Part shown: positions 40,822 through 52,407 of the stretch, in pieces
Numbering within the stretch: the stretch's first letter is position 1
Layout: the number at the start of each line of letters is the position of its first letter
Assembly: GCA_963989385.1 (NCBI GenBank)
Contig: OZ022501.1
Span: 21,910,102 to 21,974,101, forward strand
DNA length: 64,000 nucleotides
Origin: Ctena decussata
Taxonomy: Eukaryota; Mollusca; Bivalvia; Lucinida; Lucinidae
Direction of reading: 5' to 3'
Translations under genes and position numbers: made by a program
Notes under the pieces: model-generated
Told to the model about the DNA's origin: nothing
What the model saw: the letters and a program-made list of their open reading frames with translations, nothing else
The model's database searches: none

Positions 40822-43800
40822 GGTTGATTTATTATCACAACATCTGTCATTTGTTGATAAAACTAGTAGTATGTATTAGATGCTTTCAACTTGACTTCAA
40901 GCTTTCCTCCTTATCATATATTAATTTATAATTTTCCTTTTCTCCTAATTTGGTTTGACATTTCTATTTGTTTCCGCATAATCCATTGTAGTTAAAAGTT
41001 GTATTAATGATTATACCGTCTGTTTGACACTTATGTTTATAGGGAGACAGAATTATATAAGTCAACAGGCTTCTTTCTGGATCCCTTCATTATTGTATTG
41101 CTATTGTACATGTATGTATGTTGAATTAATATGAATAAATATGTTTAAACCAATTTCCATTTAAATAAAGTACAACAAAGTGTTTCGCGGTAGCCACAAT
41201 TTACACTAAGTGCAGTGGAGTAAAATAACTCTTACTTTTTAACCTGTTATATACGTTACTTTGGTTTAAATATATACTGTAGGGCCAAGATAGTTTAACT
41301 ACGGTTTTATATATTGCTTTTATAGAAAACGGTCAAAACAGATAAACAATGTAAAAGGGCTCCGATCAGGAATTGATTCGATCAACTAGTGCCACTATTC
41401 TCCCACAACGCCAAACTGAAAACAGTAACATGAAGTAATAAGATATGTACTCAAACGAAACTAACGGGTGGACAAATAAACACCCAGTTCATTCCATGCA
41501 GATGACCACAAAGCTAGCCTTAACCCTGGAACACATATTGTCTATTTTCACAGATTTTCTATTCGTTTCTATGTACATCAGACTGACGGCCAATAAATAG
41601 ACAAAAACCATCATTTTTTGAAGCCTACTGGTAAGTGGACAACACAAACTATAACATCAATTGATCAAAAGGGATGCACTGCCGTGGAAATGTCACTGAT
41701 AAATTACATGGGGTGGGTTTCAACCAGTCGAACGTGCCGTTTTGAAAATATTTTAACTTAAATTAATAAGGCTTATGCACATTGGCTGTGGCAACAGTTA
41801 ATCTCATGGACTGTTTTCAAATAACGGTTACAAACGTTACCTTTCTGAATTCAAAACTGTCTGTTATGGTCAGATATTTTGCTACAATGGGTGTTTTAAA
41901 TGTGTTTCGGATATAAATGGAAAAATAATAGTGTTCCAGGTACAGGTTATTTCACGAAGGTTTATTTCGAATTGTAGGACATCTCACCTTGGCATGTCAT
42001 ATAAATAACAGTCATCTGTTTGCTGCCCGAGTAGCCAATTTCACCACGCAAAAATTTCATTTAACGATAACTAGAACACATAGTTACCACAATTTGGCTG
42101 TTTAAAAGTCAGAATTTCAAAAGAGTGTTTTTTTCTGGCCCGAATGATAGACGCTTTACGCAAACATTGACAATTTGTAAAGTATGTTACTTTGGTAAAA
42201 ATGTGTGTTGTAAGGTCAAAAATATTTTTTTAACATTTGCTTTATATCATGTTTAACATGATCTTATTGCAACAGATCCCATTTTTCAGTTTTAAATAGT
42301 TTTAATAGCTTAGTAACCATCTGTTGTACGAACAACTGTGTGAAAATGACTTTTCAGCCTCCTTTAGGAAATAGGTGTTCCCACGTTCTACAGTACATGG
42401 TTGACAAAGTATAAAAGCTAGAGGTCTCATATTTGTTTTGCTAGAACTGTGTTGAAATTTTCTAGTTAGTTAATTAGAAAAATTGAACAGTTTGGGCTAT
42501 TTTGTCACAGAGTTTTCGTAAAATGCAACGATTTAAGCTAGTATTTTAAATTTTCAAGGGGTAAATTATATATTGTCATGAAAATAACAACACAAAAGTT
42601 CGAAATTGTTTCCGAAGTAGCTTAACTTATAGAAAATGAATCATTCCTTCAAAAAATATGGACATTTGATACATTTCTAATGTTTAAGCATACTTTCTAT
42701 TGACGTCAATAAATATTTTTGATATTCAAAATTTAATGGGGTAACGTAAATAACTGGCCTCTACAGAGTTATGCAAGGTTTGTCAAGGTGGCAAACGCTG
42801 AATTTTCAAGCTACAGACCAAAGCACTTATTTTAATATATGAAAACAAATGTTACACTCCGTAGACCACTATCTCCCTTTTCTAGGCCACTTACGCAATC
42901 ATATTTGCTCCACTAATAACGTCATGCATTCGAAGAAATAATTTCTTAAGGAATAAATTTCATTTTTCTAATGTTTATCGAAGTATAAACAACATTGGGT
43001 CTCGCGCAAAGTAAGGAATCCCAAACTCAGAAGGGGTTCATGTAAACTTTGCTAGCGACCCAATATAGTTTATACTTTGATAAACACCAGAAAAATAAAG
43101 TTCATTGCTTATATTAACATTCTTTTCTATCTATTATTTGACCACAACTTTGCGTTATGGGCTACACTGTGTCCATTCGTGTACGCCTGTAAATGCGAGT
43201 TGGAGCAGTGTACGCCGAGTTAGAACACCTTCAGAGAATGCTCGCGGACGAGAGGTAAGTGTTTGTCATGTGTTTTAACAGCTAACTAAGGTTTATTTCC
43301 CTATCTTCTTGACATTTTCGTCTCAGACATCATCTACAGCCGCAGGTAAAGTTTCAAAGCAACCCCTCTTGTATTAATACAAGAAACGTCGCAAATCCCT
43401 GCAGAACATGTCAAAATATTTACTACTGGTCTTAATTTGTACTAAATATACGCAAACACTGTCTTCATTTACCAAAATTATAAAACGTAACAAGAAACGA
43501 TCCATTTGTGACCATCAGAGCGAAGTCACAAAATGAAGATCGTAAAACTGAGAGAGCTGTTTGTATTTGTTTTCACCAGGGGTGTTGCCAAAGTGCACGC
43601 CGAGTTGCAGGACCTGTGCACGCCGAGTTTAATCATTATTGACAAAAGAGTGTACCGCGAGTTGGAGTACATAAACGCCAAGCTCAAAGACTAGTGACCA
43701 AACATGTACCATGCTCTGTATTTATGAGCCTTATTTGATACAGACCTGACATAAATAACAAATTTTATACATGTTGAAAGGAAATCGTCAATCTGAACGC

Positions 43801-44111
43801 TCTTCCACTGATAGTCAGAGAGTCAGAGAAGCTACACTTTGCGTTTAAGCAAAGTGATAATTGGAAAAAAAAACTGTTCCTGAAGAAAATTTCGAAGCGT
43901 CCTAGCTACAACAAGCAAGCACCAACCATTAATGCTGACTGAGCTGCGAGTAAAAAGGTTGCGCATCACATAGTGCAAAAGCAGTCTGCCCATGGTTACA
44001 AGCTTTATACCCTTAACCACACGCACAGGCTGATAAGTATGTTATAAGCTGCAGTCCCTTTTGACACAACTCATTTGGTATAACACCTAAGCACCCCCAC
44101 CCCGCCGCCCA

Positions 44112-44192
44112 ACCATGTGGAGGGCCTTGCCTAATGGATAATATTCGCCTTTCACGCAAAGTGTCGAAGGTTCGACTCCCACGGACGGCACA
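44112..44192 (+). mobile_element. tRNA-like sequence (pseudo-tRNA or SINE head)
   Basis: ACCATGTGGAGGGCCTTGCC, then CTAATGGATAATATTCGCC (A-box-like) and GAAGGTTCGACTCCCACGG (good B box). The A-box side resembles tRNA-Arg. The anticodon arm does not fold properly and the acceptor ends do not pair well, so I do not call a functional tRNA. Confidence 0.45.
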
Positions 44193-45389
44193 TGTCCGAT
44201 CCATTTTTTCAATAGACCAGAAAATACACAGTTCTGAGCTGAAATAAGTGGCATTTGAGTCGGAGCTGGTACTTACAGCTTCATTGAACATCGGGAGTGC
44301 GTCCGCCTTATAAAATCGACAAAACTGTAAATGTGCACGCAAAACAGCAACACACACTGAATCAATGTGGCTGATATGGTTTTGTTACCAGGCACTGTGG
44401 TCGACTTAAAACAAGAAAGAATGGGCAAACAACAAACAGGTGATCACTCCTTCAAGCCCAGTAAGAAGCACAAAATTTAAGCGGATGTAGTCGCTACTTT
44501 AAGCGCTTTGCCTTTCTGCGCATGTATATTCGGACACAATGTTAACACCCCTGCACATGCCTGCAACATAATTCTATCTGCGAGACCGTCTTCCAGTTAA
44601 CATATTTATCTCCTGTGCAGACGTACGGACAATTATATTCTATGAAAATATGCGGAGAGACGAAAATTGGGACGGACACGAAAATAACAGAAAAAGGGCT
44701 GCTTTTGAAGAATTGAGGTATAAGAGTGGCCCGACCTGGAGTAAAGCAAAGTAAATGTGGAACTATTCGCGTATCCACCCTTCTGATTTAGAGAAGCGTC
44801 TGCCAATGAAGAGCGGATGAGAGAGATTTCAAAGCTATTTCAGTCAGAAAAGAGTCTTGCAAAAGAGTCAATAAATCATTGTCCTTTTCCTTAGCAGAAC
44901 AATAACTTTCATTTTCTTTAGAAAATGATACTTTGCTTGGGTGAATGAATACACTTTCAGAGGAAGCAACTTTGTCATTTTCATTCTTTCCGCCCTTCTA
45001 AATTCTTGAAGATGTGCCCCTTTGTACAATGTTAAACAATCGCCTTAAGGTGCCCTTTCAGGGGAAGCAACTATCCCGAGATGAAAATCTGGTTCTCTGG
45101 GATGGGGTCTCTGGGACTCTCGCTATAACTAAAATAAAAAGAAATCCCAAATTCAGGTTGATGTTTATTGATTGAACTGCACTTGTTGAAAGCAAAGCAT
45201 AAAGTCATTAGATAAACATACTGCAACTCAGTGATACAATGACTGCAGTTGCAGGTATACATAGCAATTGCATATACAAAGATGTATAGCAAGTTAGAAT
45301 GCTAGAAAACATATCAAAACATCTTAGCTATTCACATTAACATACACTAAACAAAAGAGAGTGTCATTATCAATTTCAAACCAACTTTG

Positions 45390-45955
45390 CTCTGAATCTG
45401 CAGAAAGGAAGTCACAGATGCACTACCTTGAGCACATCAAATATGCAGTTTCAGCTATCCAAATTCTGCAGTAGCAAACAAAATGTGCATACACGCTTGC
45501 AGTTACTGCTATACCCAAAATATAACATTCAAACATGTAGTTACAGTTATCCAAGTAAATGAAAACAAACTTGCAGTTACAAAAATGAAAGACAATTTGC
45601 AGTTGCATTTATTCTAGTTTTGCAGTCACAAAAATGAAAACAAACTTGCAGTTACAATAATGAAAAGACAATTTGCAGTAATCCTTGTTTGCAGTTAAAA
45701 TAATGAAAAACAAACTTGCAGTTACAATAATGAAAAGACAATTTGCAGTTGCAGCTATCCTAGTTTGCAGTTACAAGAATGAAAACAAACTTGCAGTTAC
45801 AATAATGAAAAGACAATTTGCAGTTGCAGTTATCCTCGTTTAGCTGTTACACAATGAAACAAATCTGCAGTTTTGGTAATCTTACTTTTGCAGTTACAGT
45901 TACCTTAGTTTTGCTGTTACAAAAATGATAACAAACTTGCAGTTGCAAATGTAGT
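45390..45955 (+). repeat. Minisatellite of TTGCAGTTAC units
   Basis: Repeating pattern of CTTGCAGTTACAATAATGAA and AAGACAATTTGCAGTTGCAG. Higher-order units of roughly 70-75 bp alternate two ~36-bp halves. At least a dozen TTGCAGTTAC or TTTGCAGTTGC words occur. The array degenerates towards both ends. Confidence 0.7.
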
Positions 45956-45999
45956 AGGAGTTATCTCCCTTATTATGTTATTCGTTTGCATATGTCTAC

Positions 46000-47200
46000 A
46001 ATCCAATATTTACTAAAATTATTTCTCTTCAGGCAAATCATAAGTTTTGATCTCCATTAGTCACGAGTTTTGACAATTATTTACTTTAACGCCGAGTATG
46101 CACAATCATCCTGTCCAGCGGGGGTATTTGACGAGTTTTATGAGCTTAGTGACATAAGTTATAATCATTTCAATCGTTTGGCAGTTGTTTGATGTAGATT
46201 AAGACCCTAAAAACTCTTCTCACCTGGTTGTCCTAGTGGAGAAAAAACAAACGATAATGGTAAATAGGTTAATGAAATAAACATAAGAAATAGTGATAAA
46301 ATAAATATGTTTCAACTTAAGATTGAAGGCTCAAACGGTTCATATGTACAGCAAAGCAGATGTAACTGAATTTCTTCTTTTCTGACAGACACATACAATT
46401 TCATGCACAAATAGAAGTCTTTATGATCCTGAGATGCAAAGGTCAATCTCTGCTCTTGAAGGAACTCTTTCAGATTTTAATCATACGAAATGTGGCTTAT
46501 ATATATTAGCACCTAATACTGACATCTAATCTCCTCGCGTTGGTATGAAAACCTTCTCAACAAGTAAAAGATCTGAATTAACAAAATAATTTGCTGTAAA
46601 TTATTTATGATAAAAATTGTAACTAATTTCTAATTGCTAAATTTCTAAATGAATTTTCAATGAAACTGATTCTAATTCCCTAAAGTTCTGTTTATTTTCT
46701 GTTTGCTGATTTAAATCATTATCAAATTTTACTTGTTAACTTTTAAGCAAAATGTATGAAATTTTGCTGCATGACACAACTCTGCCTCCCTTTTCGACAT
46801 GGGTCAACTTTTTAAAGAAAAAAATTGCTCCGTTCTTAGCATTTTATTTCCTTTAAGAGAAGAGAACCTTTTAGAAATGCTTCCTCATCTGGGAAAACAA
46901 ACAGAAAGTCGCGAAAGTAACTTCCCTATATTAAAGTGACGAAAAAAACAGTGTAAGCAGACTCCTTAATGTCCAGTTACATTAAGCTACTGACATACGC
47001 GCAGCAGCAAGATAATCAGAATCATTACGATGCATTTCCAATACAGTTTGTATATAAAGGGAGCAGACTCTGAACGTACTACATGGATGCACAAGTTGCG
47101 CTAAGTCTGCGCTGTTTGTTCATACTGTAATATGGCACATGTATAGATTTCCATGCCTCTATATGCGGACACAGATGAATTGATGGTATGATGACTTACG
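46000..47200. other. No recognisable gene (interior of the 5-kb TIR element)
   Basis: AT-rich sequence without supported coding frames on either strand. Nothing assigned. Confidence 0.4.
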
Positions 47201-47209
47201 ACCCTACGT

Positions 47210-47350
47210 CATTTTTAACAGTAATAGTCATGTCAGGACCATGGGATGATGATAATGACGAAAGGCTGTGTAAAATTGAACCCTTCATCGAACCAGGGAG
47301 GTCTAGCTTAGCAGGCCGGCGCATAACATTCTAAGCTACCAGGGTTTCTA
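47210..47350 (-). mobile_element. SINE family B copy
   Basis: Minus strand: GGTAGCTTAGAATGTTATGC (A-box-like), then CCCTGGTTCGATGAAGGGTT (B-box-like), TTTACACAGCCTTTCGTCAT and CCCATGGTCCTGACATGA. Same family as 20035-20255. Confidence 0.6.
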
Positions 47351-48244
47351 TGGACACACCGTTCTGCATAAAACGGGCGGAGGAGTAAAATATAAGTGAG
47401 AGTAATGTGTACAAACAGTTATCTGGAAGACAAACAAAATGTGGATTCTTAATTATTTACAATATTTTCAATCATTCTGTCGAATTAACATATAGAAAGA
47501 TTTTTCATACATGTAATCGGACAGCCAACAACAACTGACTGACTTTGTTACTTTAGACACTATCAGTACAAAGCAATGTCAATAAATGCTCAGCTAGACA
47601 GCTGCAACTAAATTTAGTGGCATTTTTTTAAACAAAAACACACAGAGCAGTACTTTACTCCAACTAGGCGTACACCTTTTTTGACAAAAAAGCTTAAACT
47701 CGGCGTACATGGGTTCTCCAACTCGCCGTATTTTCGTTAGTTATGTATTTGCAACTCGGCGTGCACTTCAACGAGTACAGCCTGCCTACAAATGATTTCT
47801 ATATTCAAAGCGGACAGGTTTTGACAAATTCATGTATTACTATAGCTTCAATATATATCTGCCTTACTAGCAAGGGCCCTATCAATCAAAAGATACATGT
47901 ATTTGTTAAGAAATACTGAGTTCTTTTTCAGTAATAGCACTCTCACTTGAAAGGATGTACTGATTCGGCTAAATATTCTGTAAATCGAACATTGCATTTA
48001 CGTGAAACTATATCCGTCTGAAAGGCTATTCAGTTACAGATACACTCATAATAGTCTATTACATTTAGATGATGAAAAGCCCTGATAAAGTAACTTACTT
48101 AAGAGCCACGATGACATTTCCGAGACTTGTTTTCTTCTAACTCGGCGTACACTGCTCCAACTCGCATTTATAGGCGTACACGAATGGACACTGTGGGCTA
48201 TAGTTGAAGTAGAAAAATATTTATACGCAGTTTTTCTACTAAAA

Positions 48245-48560
48245 GTGGAACAGCGTCAACGACGTAACAACGACGTCATAGGGTCGCTACGCCCAATCAG
48301 CCTGGAGAACCATGGTTTATTTTGACGTCACTTAGCATCATGTAACGTCGCGTGAACCGATGTAGTTATTGAACTATAAACTACATTACGTTCTGATGGT
48401 TTACCATTGGGCTTTTCAATATATGCACGGATAATGTAAATATAGTATTTTGGACACGTATGTAACACTATACGATGGCTTCTATAACATCGTCATGGTT
48501 TCTTATGGCATAACTTGACGTTTTGATGATAAAATTCCGAATTTAATGCTTTTTTTTTTG
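48245..48560. repeat. GACGTC-rich dispersed repeat
   Basis: Has AACGACGTCATAGGGTCGC, TTTTGACGTCACTTAGC and CATCGTCATGG. It is similar in style to the ATGACGTCGC MITE family at 20.3 and 63.1 kb but without a clear alignment. Confidence 0.3.
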
Positions 48561-48744
48561 GCTTCTTTTGCATGAACTATAGAAATTGCAATAAAAAGAA
48601 ATAAATAAATAGAATAATAAAAAATAAAATAAAAAGATCTAATAATAATAATAATAACGCGATCTGTTTAAGCCCGTATTTTGTTTAAAAATATAAGAAA
48701 TAAAAAATGATGCCCCTTGCGACGCCACACACTTTCAGATAGGA

Positions 48745-48930
48745 GGGGGTGGTGGTCTAGGGATGTCGCTTGTTATAACTTCCAGTGCAGGGCGTCCTAC
48801 CTGTTTGGCCGGAGGTAGGGTAAGGGCCTGCTGCGGTTGCAGTGAGTGAGGGTGGGGGTTGTTTAGATTTTTTCTCTCGTCTGTCGTTTCTCTTTTCTCT
48901 CTCTAGGAGACGGCTCGATAAAGACTGGCC
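48745..48930 (+). mobile_element. SINE family A copy, 3' truncated
   Basis: AACTTCCAGTGCAGGGCGTCC, CTGCGGTTGCAGTGAGTGAG, TCTCTCGTCTGTCGTTTCTC and GAGACGGCTCGATAAAGACTG match the family on the plus strand. The expected 3' part (AAATACTGTCTCAAAGGG, GTTAAACC) is missing where the GGGCCTG element begins. Confidence 0.6.
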
Positions 48931-48937
48931 GTACCAG

Positions 48938-50548
48938 GGGCCTGTTTCACAAAAATTAACCGTACGATGAATCGTGCGATAATCGCACGATAGTACGATT
49001 CTCGTAGGATTTTAGTTATACGATGGATCGCAGACGTGATGTGTATTAGCTTTGACAGATGTGTATTGGGTTTTATAAACACAAAAAGTAGCGATTTGTA
49101 ATACAACGCAATCATGTCAAAGAAAAAGGTCAACAGGACCTCAAATGAGGTTAGAGCCCTTCTCACTGAAGTAAGGAAGATGGATGGATGGATGGCATGG
49201 GTTTTTACGTCAGTTTCAACAGTATTTCAGTCGTATCAGGACGGTGGAAGGGTGATAATGAAAGGTTATGTGCATTGGAACCCTGTTTACGATTGAAACG
49301 ATTTCCGCCTCCGGAAACGACCTCAGGACAGCGCTTAAACCACTGAGATACCGGTGGCTTCTAAGTAAACATGGACGACCCCTAACCAAAGACACAAAGG
49401 ATCGCACCTGGGAAGTTTTCAGTCCAAGGTTTAAAGTTTTTTATTCATAGTTGCAGATCTTCAAAACCAAGATATGCAAACAAAATTCCTATATAAATTC
49501 ATTTTACAAAAGTGGGGATTGGAGATCCAAAACCTAGGACTGAAACTCTAAAAACAAGGCTGAAACTCAGGGTTTTGAAATTCATTGTGCATTGGCTTGC
49601 CATGCCCTTCCTCGATTTGATTTTCGAAATACAGTTTTGAGATAAAAGTTCCGAGGAATTAAACTCGGGTCTTTTTATTTTGCCAACTGCTGTTTGTGAT
49701 TGTATCAGCTCTTTCAGACTTGCACTGCAGAACCTTGTGGTCAGCGCAATAATTCGCTTGTATATAGCAAGCCAAATTTCGCATTCTCAATTTTAGGTGT
49801 TAAGTTTTCAACCCTTTGTTTTAACTTCAAAACTAAGTTTTGAAAATTGAAATTTTCTATAATCGTTTTTACATATCCGAGTATTGAAGTCAGATTTGAA
49901 ACCTATGACTGAACTGAAACCTAGGTTTGAAGCTCAACTTAGGGTAAAATTTCTTAAACCTTGTTTAAAGATTTATTGTGCATTGGGCGTGTTATACCGT
50001 TGAACACAAACATGCAGTCTCCTCAGATCAGAGATCACCTAATTAGGGGTTCAAATAGTCCTAAAACCTCCCATTTTCTTGTAAGATAATTTCTCTCTAT
50101 TAGAACAAATGCTGCCGCCATGATTTTGAGAATAGTCTCTAACTAATACATTGCAGGTAAATTATCCCGCAAGAATCGCACGATAATCGTACGATAATCG
50201 TACAGGAAAAACTTCACTCAAAATCACCCTTAGGTGATTTATCATAAATTTGGAATTTTTTTAATCGGCTGATTTGCTCAAAACTTGGTATATGCTTTTC
50301 AGAAAGACAGTAGATAAATGTAATCTATTCAAAAGTTAAGTATGAGTATGTTGTGCGATGAAAGAGGAGAAAAAGTGAAACTTACGACTGCCCTCTAGGT
50401 ATCGTAGATTTGATCGTAAATTGAGTTCTACGAGGACAATAGTGAAACCGAGATTTTTTTTTTCATGAAAGCGATTTTTGGTCGTAAGATTCTCGTACGA
50501 TCATCTTACGACGAATTTCAATCGTACGATTCGTTGTGAAACAGGCCC
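48938..50548. mobile_element. DNA transposon with GGGCCTGTTTCACAA ends and CAG target duplication
   Basis: The left terminus GGGCCTGTTTCACAAAAATT and the right terminus ...TTCGTTGTGAAACAGGCCC are inverted. Both ends are full of CGTACGAT/TCGTACGATT motifs (about 48960-49025 and 50400-50530). CAG flanks both sides (48935-48937 and 50549-50551). A 3-bp duplication and these ends fit PIF/Harbinger. Near the left end an ATG at 49114 opens MSKKKVNRTSNEVRALLTEV, which looks like the start of a Myb/SANT-like protein. It is cut by a SINE (49190-49385). No transposase frame is visible. Confidence 0.65.
49186..49385 (-). mobile_element. SINE family B copy with ATCC tail
   Basis: Minus strand: CACCGGTATCTCAGTGGTTT (A-box-like), AGGTCGTTTCCGGAGGC, then the body CCTTTCATTATCACCCTTCC. 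It then has CTGTTGAAACTGACGTAAAA and an (ATCC)n tail, seen on the plus strand as GGATGGATGGATGG at 49180-49195. It interrupts a short open frame of the host element. Confidence 0.65.
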
Positions 50549-50559
50549 CAGGGGGGGGG

Positions 50560-50960
50560 GAGGGGGCAATGCCTCATAGTTATGAAAATGAAGGCCCAAA
50601 TCTCGCCAGTTCCCTTAATATATTTTCCCGTGCTCCCTAAAATTATTTTGCCTCTGCACCTCAAATCCCTTAAAGTAATAAAGCTTCTCCCCAGCTCCCC
50701 CAAAATATTGGAATTGTGGTCCCTAAAATATTCGATATCTTTCATCAGTTGATCAGTTACATTGCATAAAATATGAAATACCTAAACTCAGAGGCCAAAG
50801 AAACTACACACTTTCTGAACATTCATATTTCACTTTTGCTGTTCATACTAACTCTGCAGGATTTAGTTTTTCCTCAATTAGCATTTAAACTCGAAAACCA
50901 TACTTATACTTCCGGTTAAAATGGCGAAAAGGGAACGCTTCACTATAATTAAAATATAAG
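50560..50960. other. No recognisable gene
   Basis: Starts with a poly-G run. A short minus-strand frame (50518-50745) is judged to be chance. Confidence 0.4.
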
Positions 50961-50962
50961 TG

Positions 50963-51079
50963 CTCCCCCCCCCCCCCCCGTGACCCAGCATTTCCTTTAT
51001 GCAGCTTACTTATGCATGGCAAATAGGCAATATATATATGAGTGGGAAGCTGGATCACGGGGGGAGGGGGGGGGGGGGC
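50963..51079. mobile_element. Short hairpin MITE, CCCCCCGTG family, copy 2
   Basis: CCCCCCGTGACCCAGC on the left and GCTGGATCACGGGGGG on the right, with ATATATATGAGTGGGAAG before the right arm, as in the copy at 1068-1166 (ATATGTGAGTGGC). Long C and G runs at the ends have uncertain length. Confidence 0.55.
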
Positions 51080-51689
51080 GATACTCAGTGAGCCAAAGGA
51101 GAAGATTGGTCAAAAGCAGCGCTGTGATCTTGAAAAATTAAATTGTGTGCAATGACCTTGAAATGCGGTCAAGGTCACATATATATAGTCAAAACGATCC
51201 AGTGTTGTCTGTTATGTAAGTCATGTAAGTAAAAAAAGTGTGAAATGTATACAATAAATCATTATTTGAACCATAAGATTGAGGATGATTTAGAATTAAT
51301 CTCCACAATGTCGCCATCGTCAATGAATGTTTAACGTACTAACAGAGACACAAACACTTGAAAATTCATTTTTCATACAAGATAAATGTCATAGTCATCA
51401 ATGCAAGGCAAAGGTCAGTGATCCGTATAAATTTTTAATTATGGGGAAAATTCACACCTTAAGCACAGAAGTTCTTTCATGACCAAGCTAGAACTTCTCA
51501 TTCTTTGCTATGTTTACATAAAAATTTGGATGCACTTTCACCTAAATGAAACAGCATGTCATGAATAAGACAAACAACTCACGATAATTTATGAGTAATC
51601 TGATTCTGCTCTTAAGAATTCACTCATAAATTGTCTTTATCAGACTAATTGCCAGAATAAGAGAGACAGCTCTTGGCCTCTTAATTTAT

Positions 51690-52181
51690 CAAGTTTCTTC
51701 CTTTTGCGATTGATCCTTAACCCTTGAACATATTTTCAGATGTGATTTAAACTTTTTATGAGAAAATAACTGTTTTCAGATGGACAAAGAGTAGTACCAA
51801 AAGCTGGTGGGAACTCAAAGATATCAACAGCATTGCAGATAGCAGTCATATGGCTTCACGAATATGCTGCCAAGTATGCAGACAAGCTGCCTGATACCAA
51901 AAAACTACATCTTCCATCTCAAGTGTTTTCCCTTTGCGATTGATCCTTAACCCTTGAACATATTTTCAGTTGTGATTTAAACTTTTTATGAGAAAATAAC
52001 TGTTTTCAGATGGACAGAGAGTAGTACCAAAAGCTGGTGGGAACTCAAAGATATCAACAGCATTGCAGATAGCAGTCATATGGCTTCACGAATATGCTGT
52101 CAAGTATGCAGACAAGCTGCCTGATACCAAAAAACCACATCTTCCATAGCTGCCTGATACCAAAAAAACACATCTTCCATC
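51690..52181 (+). repeat. 230-bp tandem duplication spanning an intron-exon boundary, plus 33-bp duplication
   Basis: 51690-51919 and 51920-52149 are nearly identical (GCGATTGATCC at 51706 and 51936). Both include the intron end CTGTTTTCAG and exon start. The tail AGCTGCCTGATACCAAAAAA...CATCTTCCAT is repeated once more to about 52181. The few mismatches suggest a recent event. Confidence 0.85.
51780..51935 (+). pseudogene. Duplicated exon copy 1 (incomplete)
   Basis: After the acceptor TTTTCAG (AG at 51778-51779) the frame reads DGQRVVPKAGGNSKISTALQ, AVIWLHEYAAKYADKLPDTK and KLHLPS. It then runs into duplicated intron sequence and stops. It lacks the rest of the exon present in copy 2. Confidence 0.55.
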
Positions 52182-52311
52182 CTGTCTAACAAAACAGAGT
52201 GTGTTCGAAATATACATGCAAACCATGCAGAACACAAATTCCTCAACAGTATCCAAGTCCCATTTCTTTTATCTATGGAGAATTTGCCTGAACTATGTGG
52301 TAATACCAAAG
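52010..52311 (+). pseudogene. Exon of a DUF7869-type-like protein (copy 2, with internal stop)
   Basis: Acceptor AG at 52008-52009, donor GTATAA at 52312. The frame repeats copy 1, has a TAG inside the 33-bp duplication, then continues CLTKQSVFEIYMQTMQNTNS and HFFYLWRICLNYVVIPK, ending in phase 0. I recall this order (a helical segment, a TK-V motif, F--W---F--V-IPK, then F-KCD-C) from large invertebrate proteins carrying DUF7869, many transposon-like. The function of that family is not established to my knowledge. No upstream exon was found. Confidence 0.5.
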
Positions 52312-52407
52312 GTATAATTATACCCTCTGCATTTATGCTGAGGAGTATATAGCATTCATCTTACCCTTAGTTTGTTACTTTATTTTAGTGGAATTTATGT
52401 ATGATTT

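Larger units (their letters stand above)
34571..42915. mobile_element. 8.3-kb unit with ~1.7-kb terminal inverted repeats
   Basis: 34571-36250 and 41190-42915 are imperfect reverse complements over most of their length. Outer ends are GTGGAGCAAATATG and CATATTTGCTCCAC, with TA adjoining both. Matched blocks include TAACTCTGCAGTGGCCAGTT / AACTGGCCTCTACAGAGTTA, TTGTTCGTACAA, GTTAAGGCTAGCTTTGTG and AAAGTAACGTATATAACAGG. The motif GTAACGTAWATAAC occurs at 34718, 36185, 41246 and 42741 (with variants at 35252 and near 42180). The 5-kb interior has SINEs and repeats but no transposase I recognise. Large DNA element or foldback; class unknown. Confidence 0.6.
43163..48205. mobile_element. 5-kb TIR element with GTACGCCGAGTT subterminal repeats (CACTA-like?)
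   Basis: The ends CACTGTGTCCATTCGTGTAC (left) and, reversed, CACAGTGTCCATTCGTGTAC (right) are inverted and followed by matching sequence up to GTGTACGCCGAGTTAGAA. The core motif GTACGCCGAGTT or a variant recurs on the left at about 43210, 43595, 43616 and 43652. In reverse it recurs on the right at about 47660, 47696, 47716, 47753, 48138 and 48156. CAC...GTG termini plus arrays of short subterminal motifs suggest EnSpm/CACTA or a similar superfamily. No transposase frame was found, so the element is non-autonomous or gutted. Confidence 0.6.

Noticed and set aside
44112..44192. Functional tRNA-Arg-like gene
   Set aside because: The B box is good, but the anticodon arm and acceptor stem do not fold. 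Treated as a pseudo-tRNA or SINE head.
44013..44357. 114-codon minus-strand open frame
   Set aside because: It runs through the tRNA-like sequence and has no family motif. Judged a chance frame.
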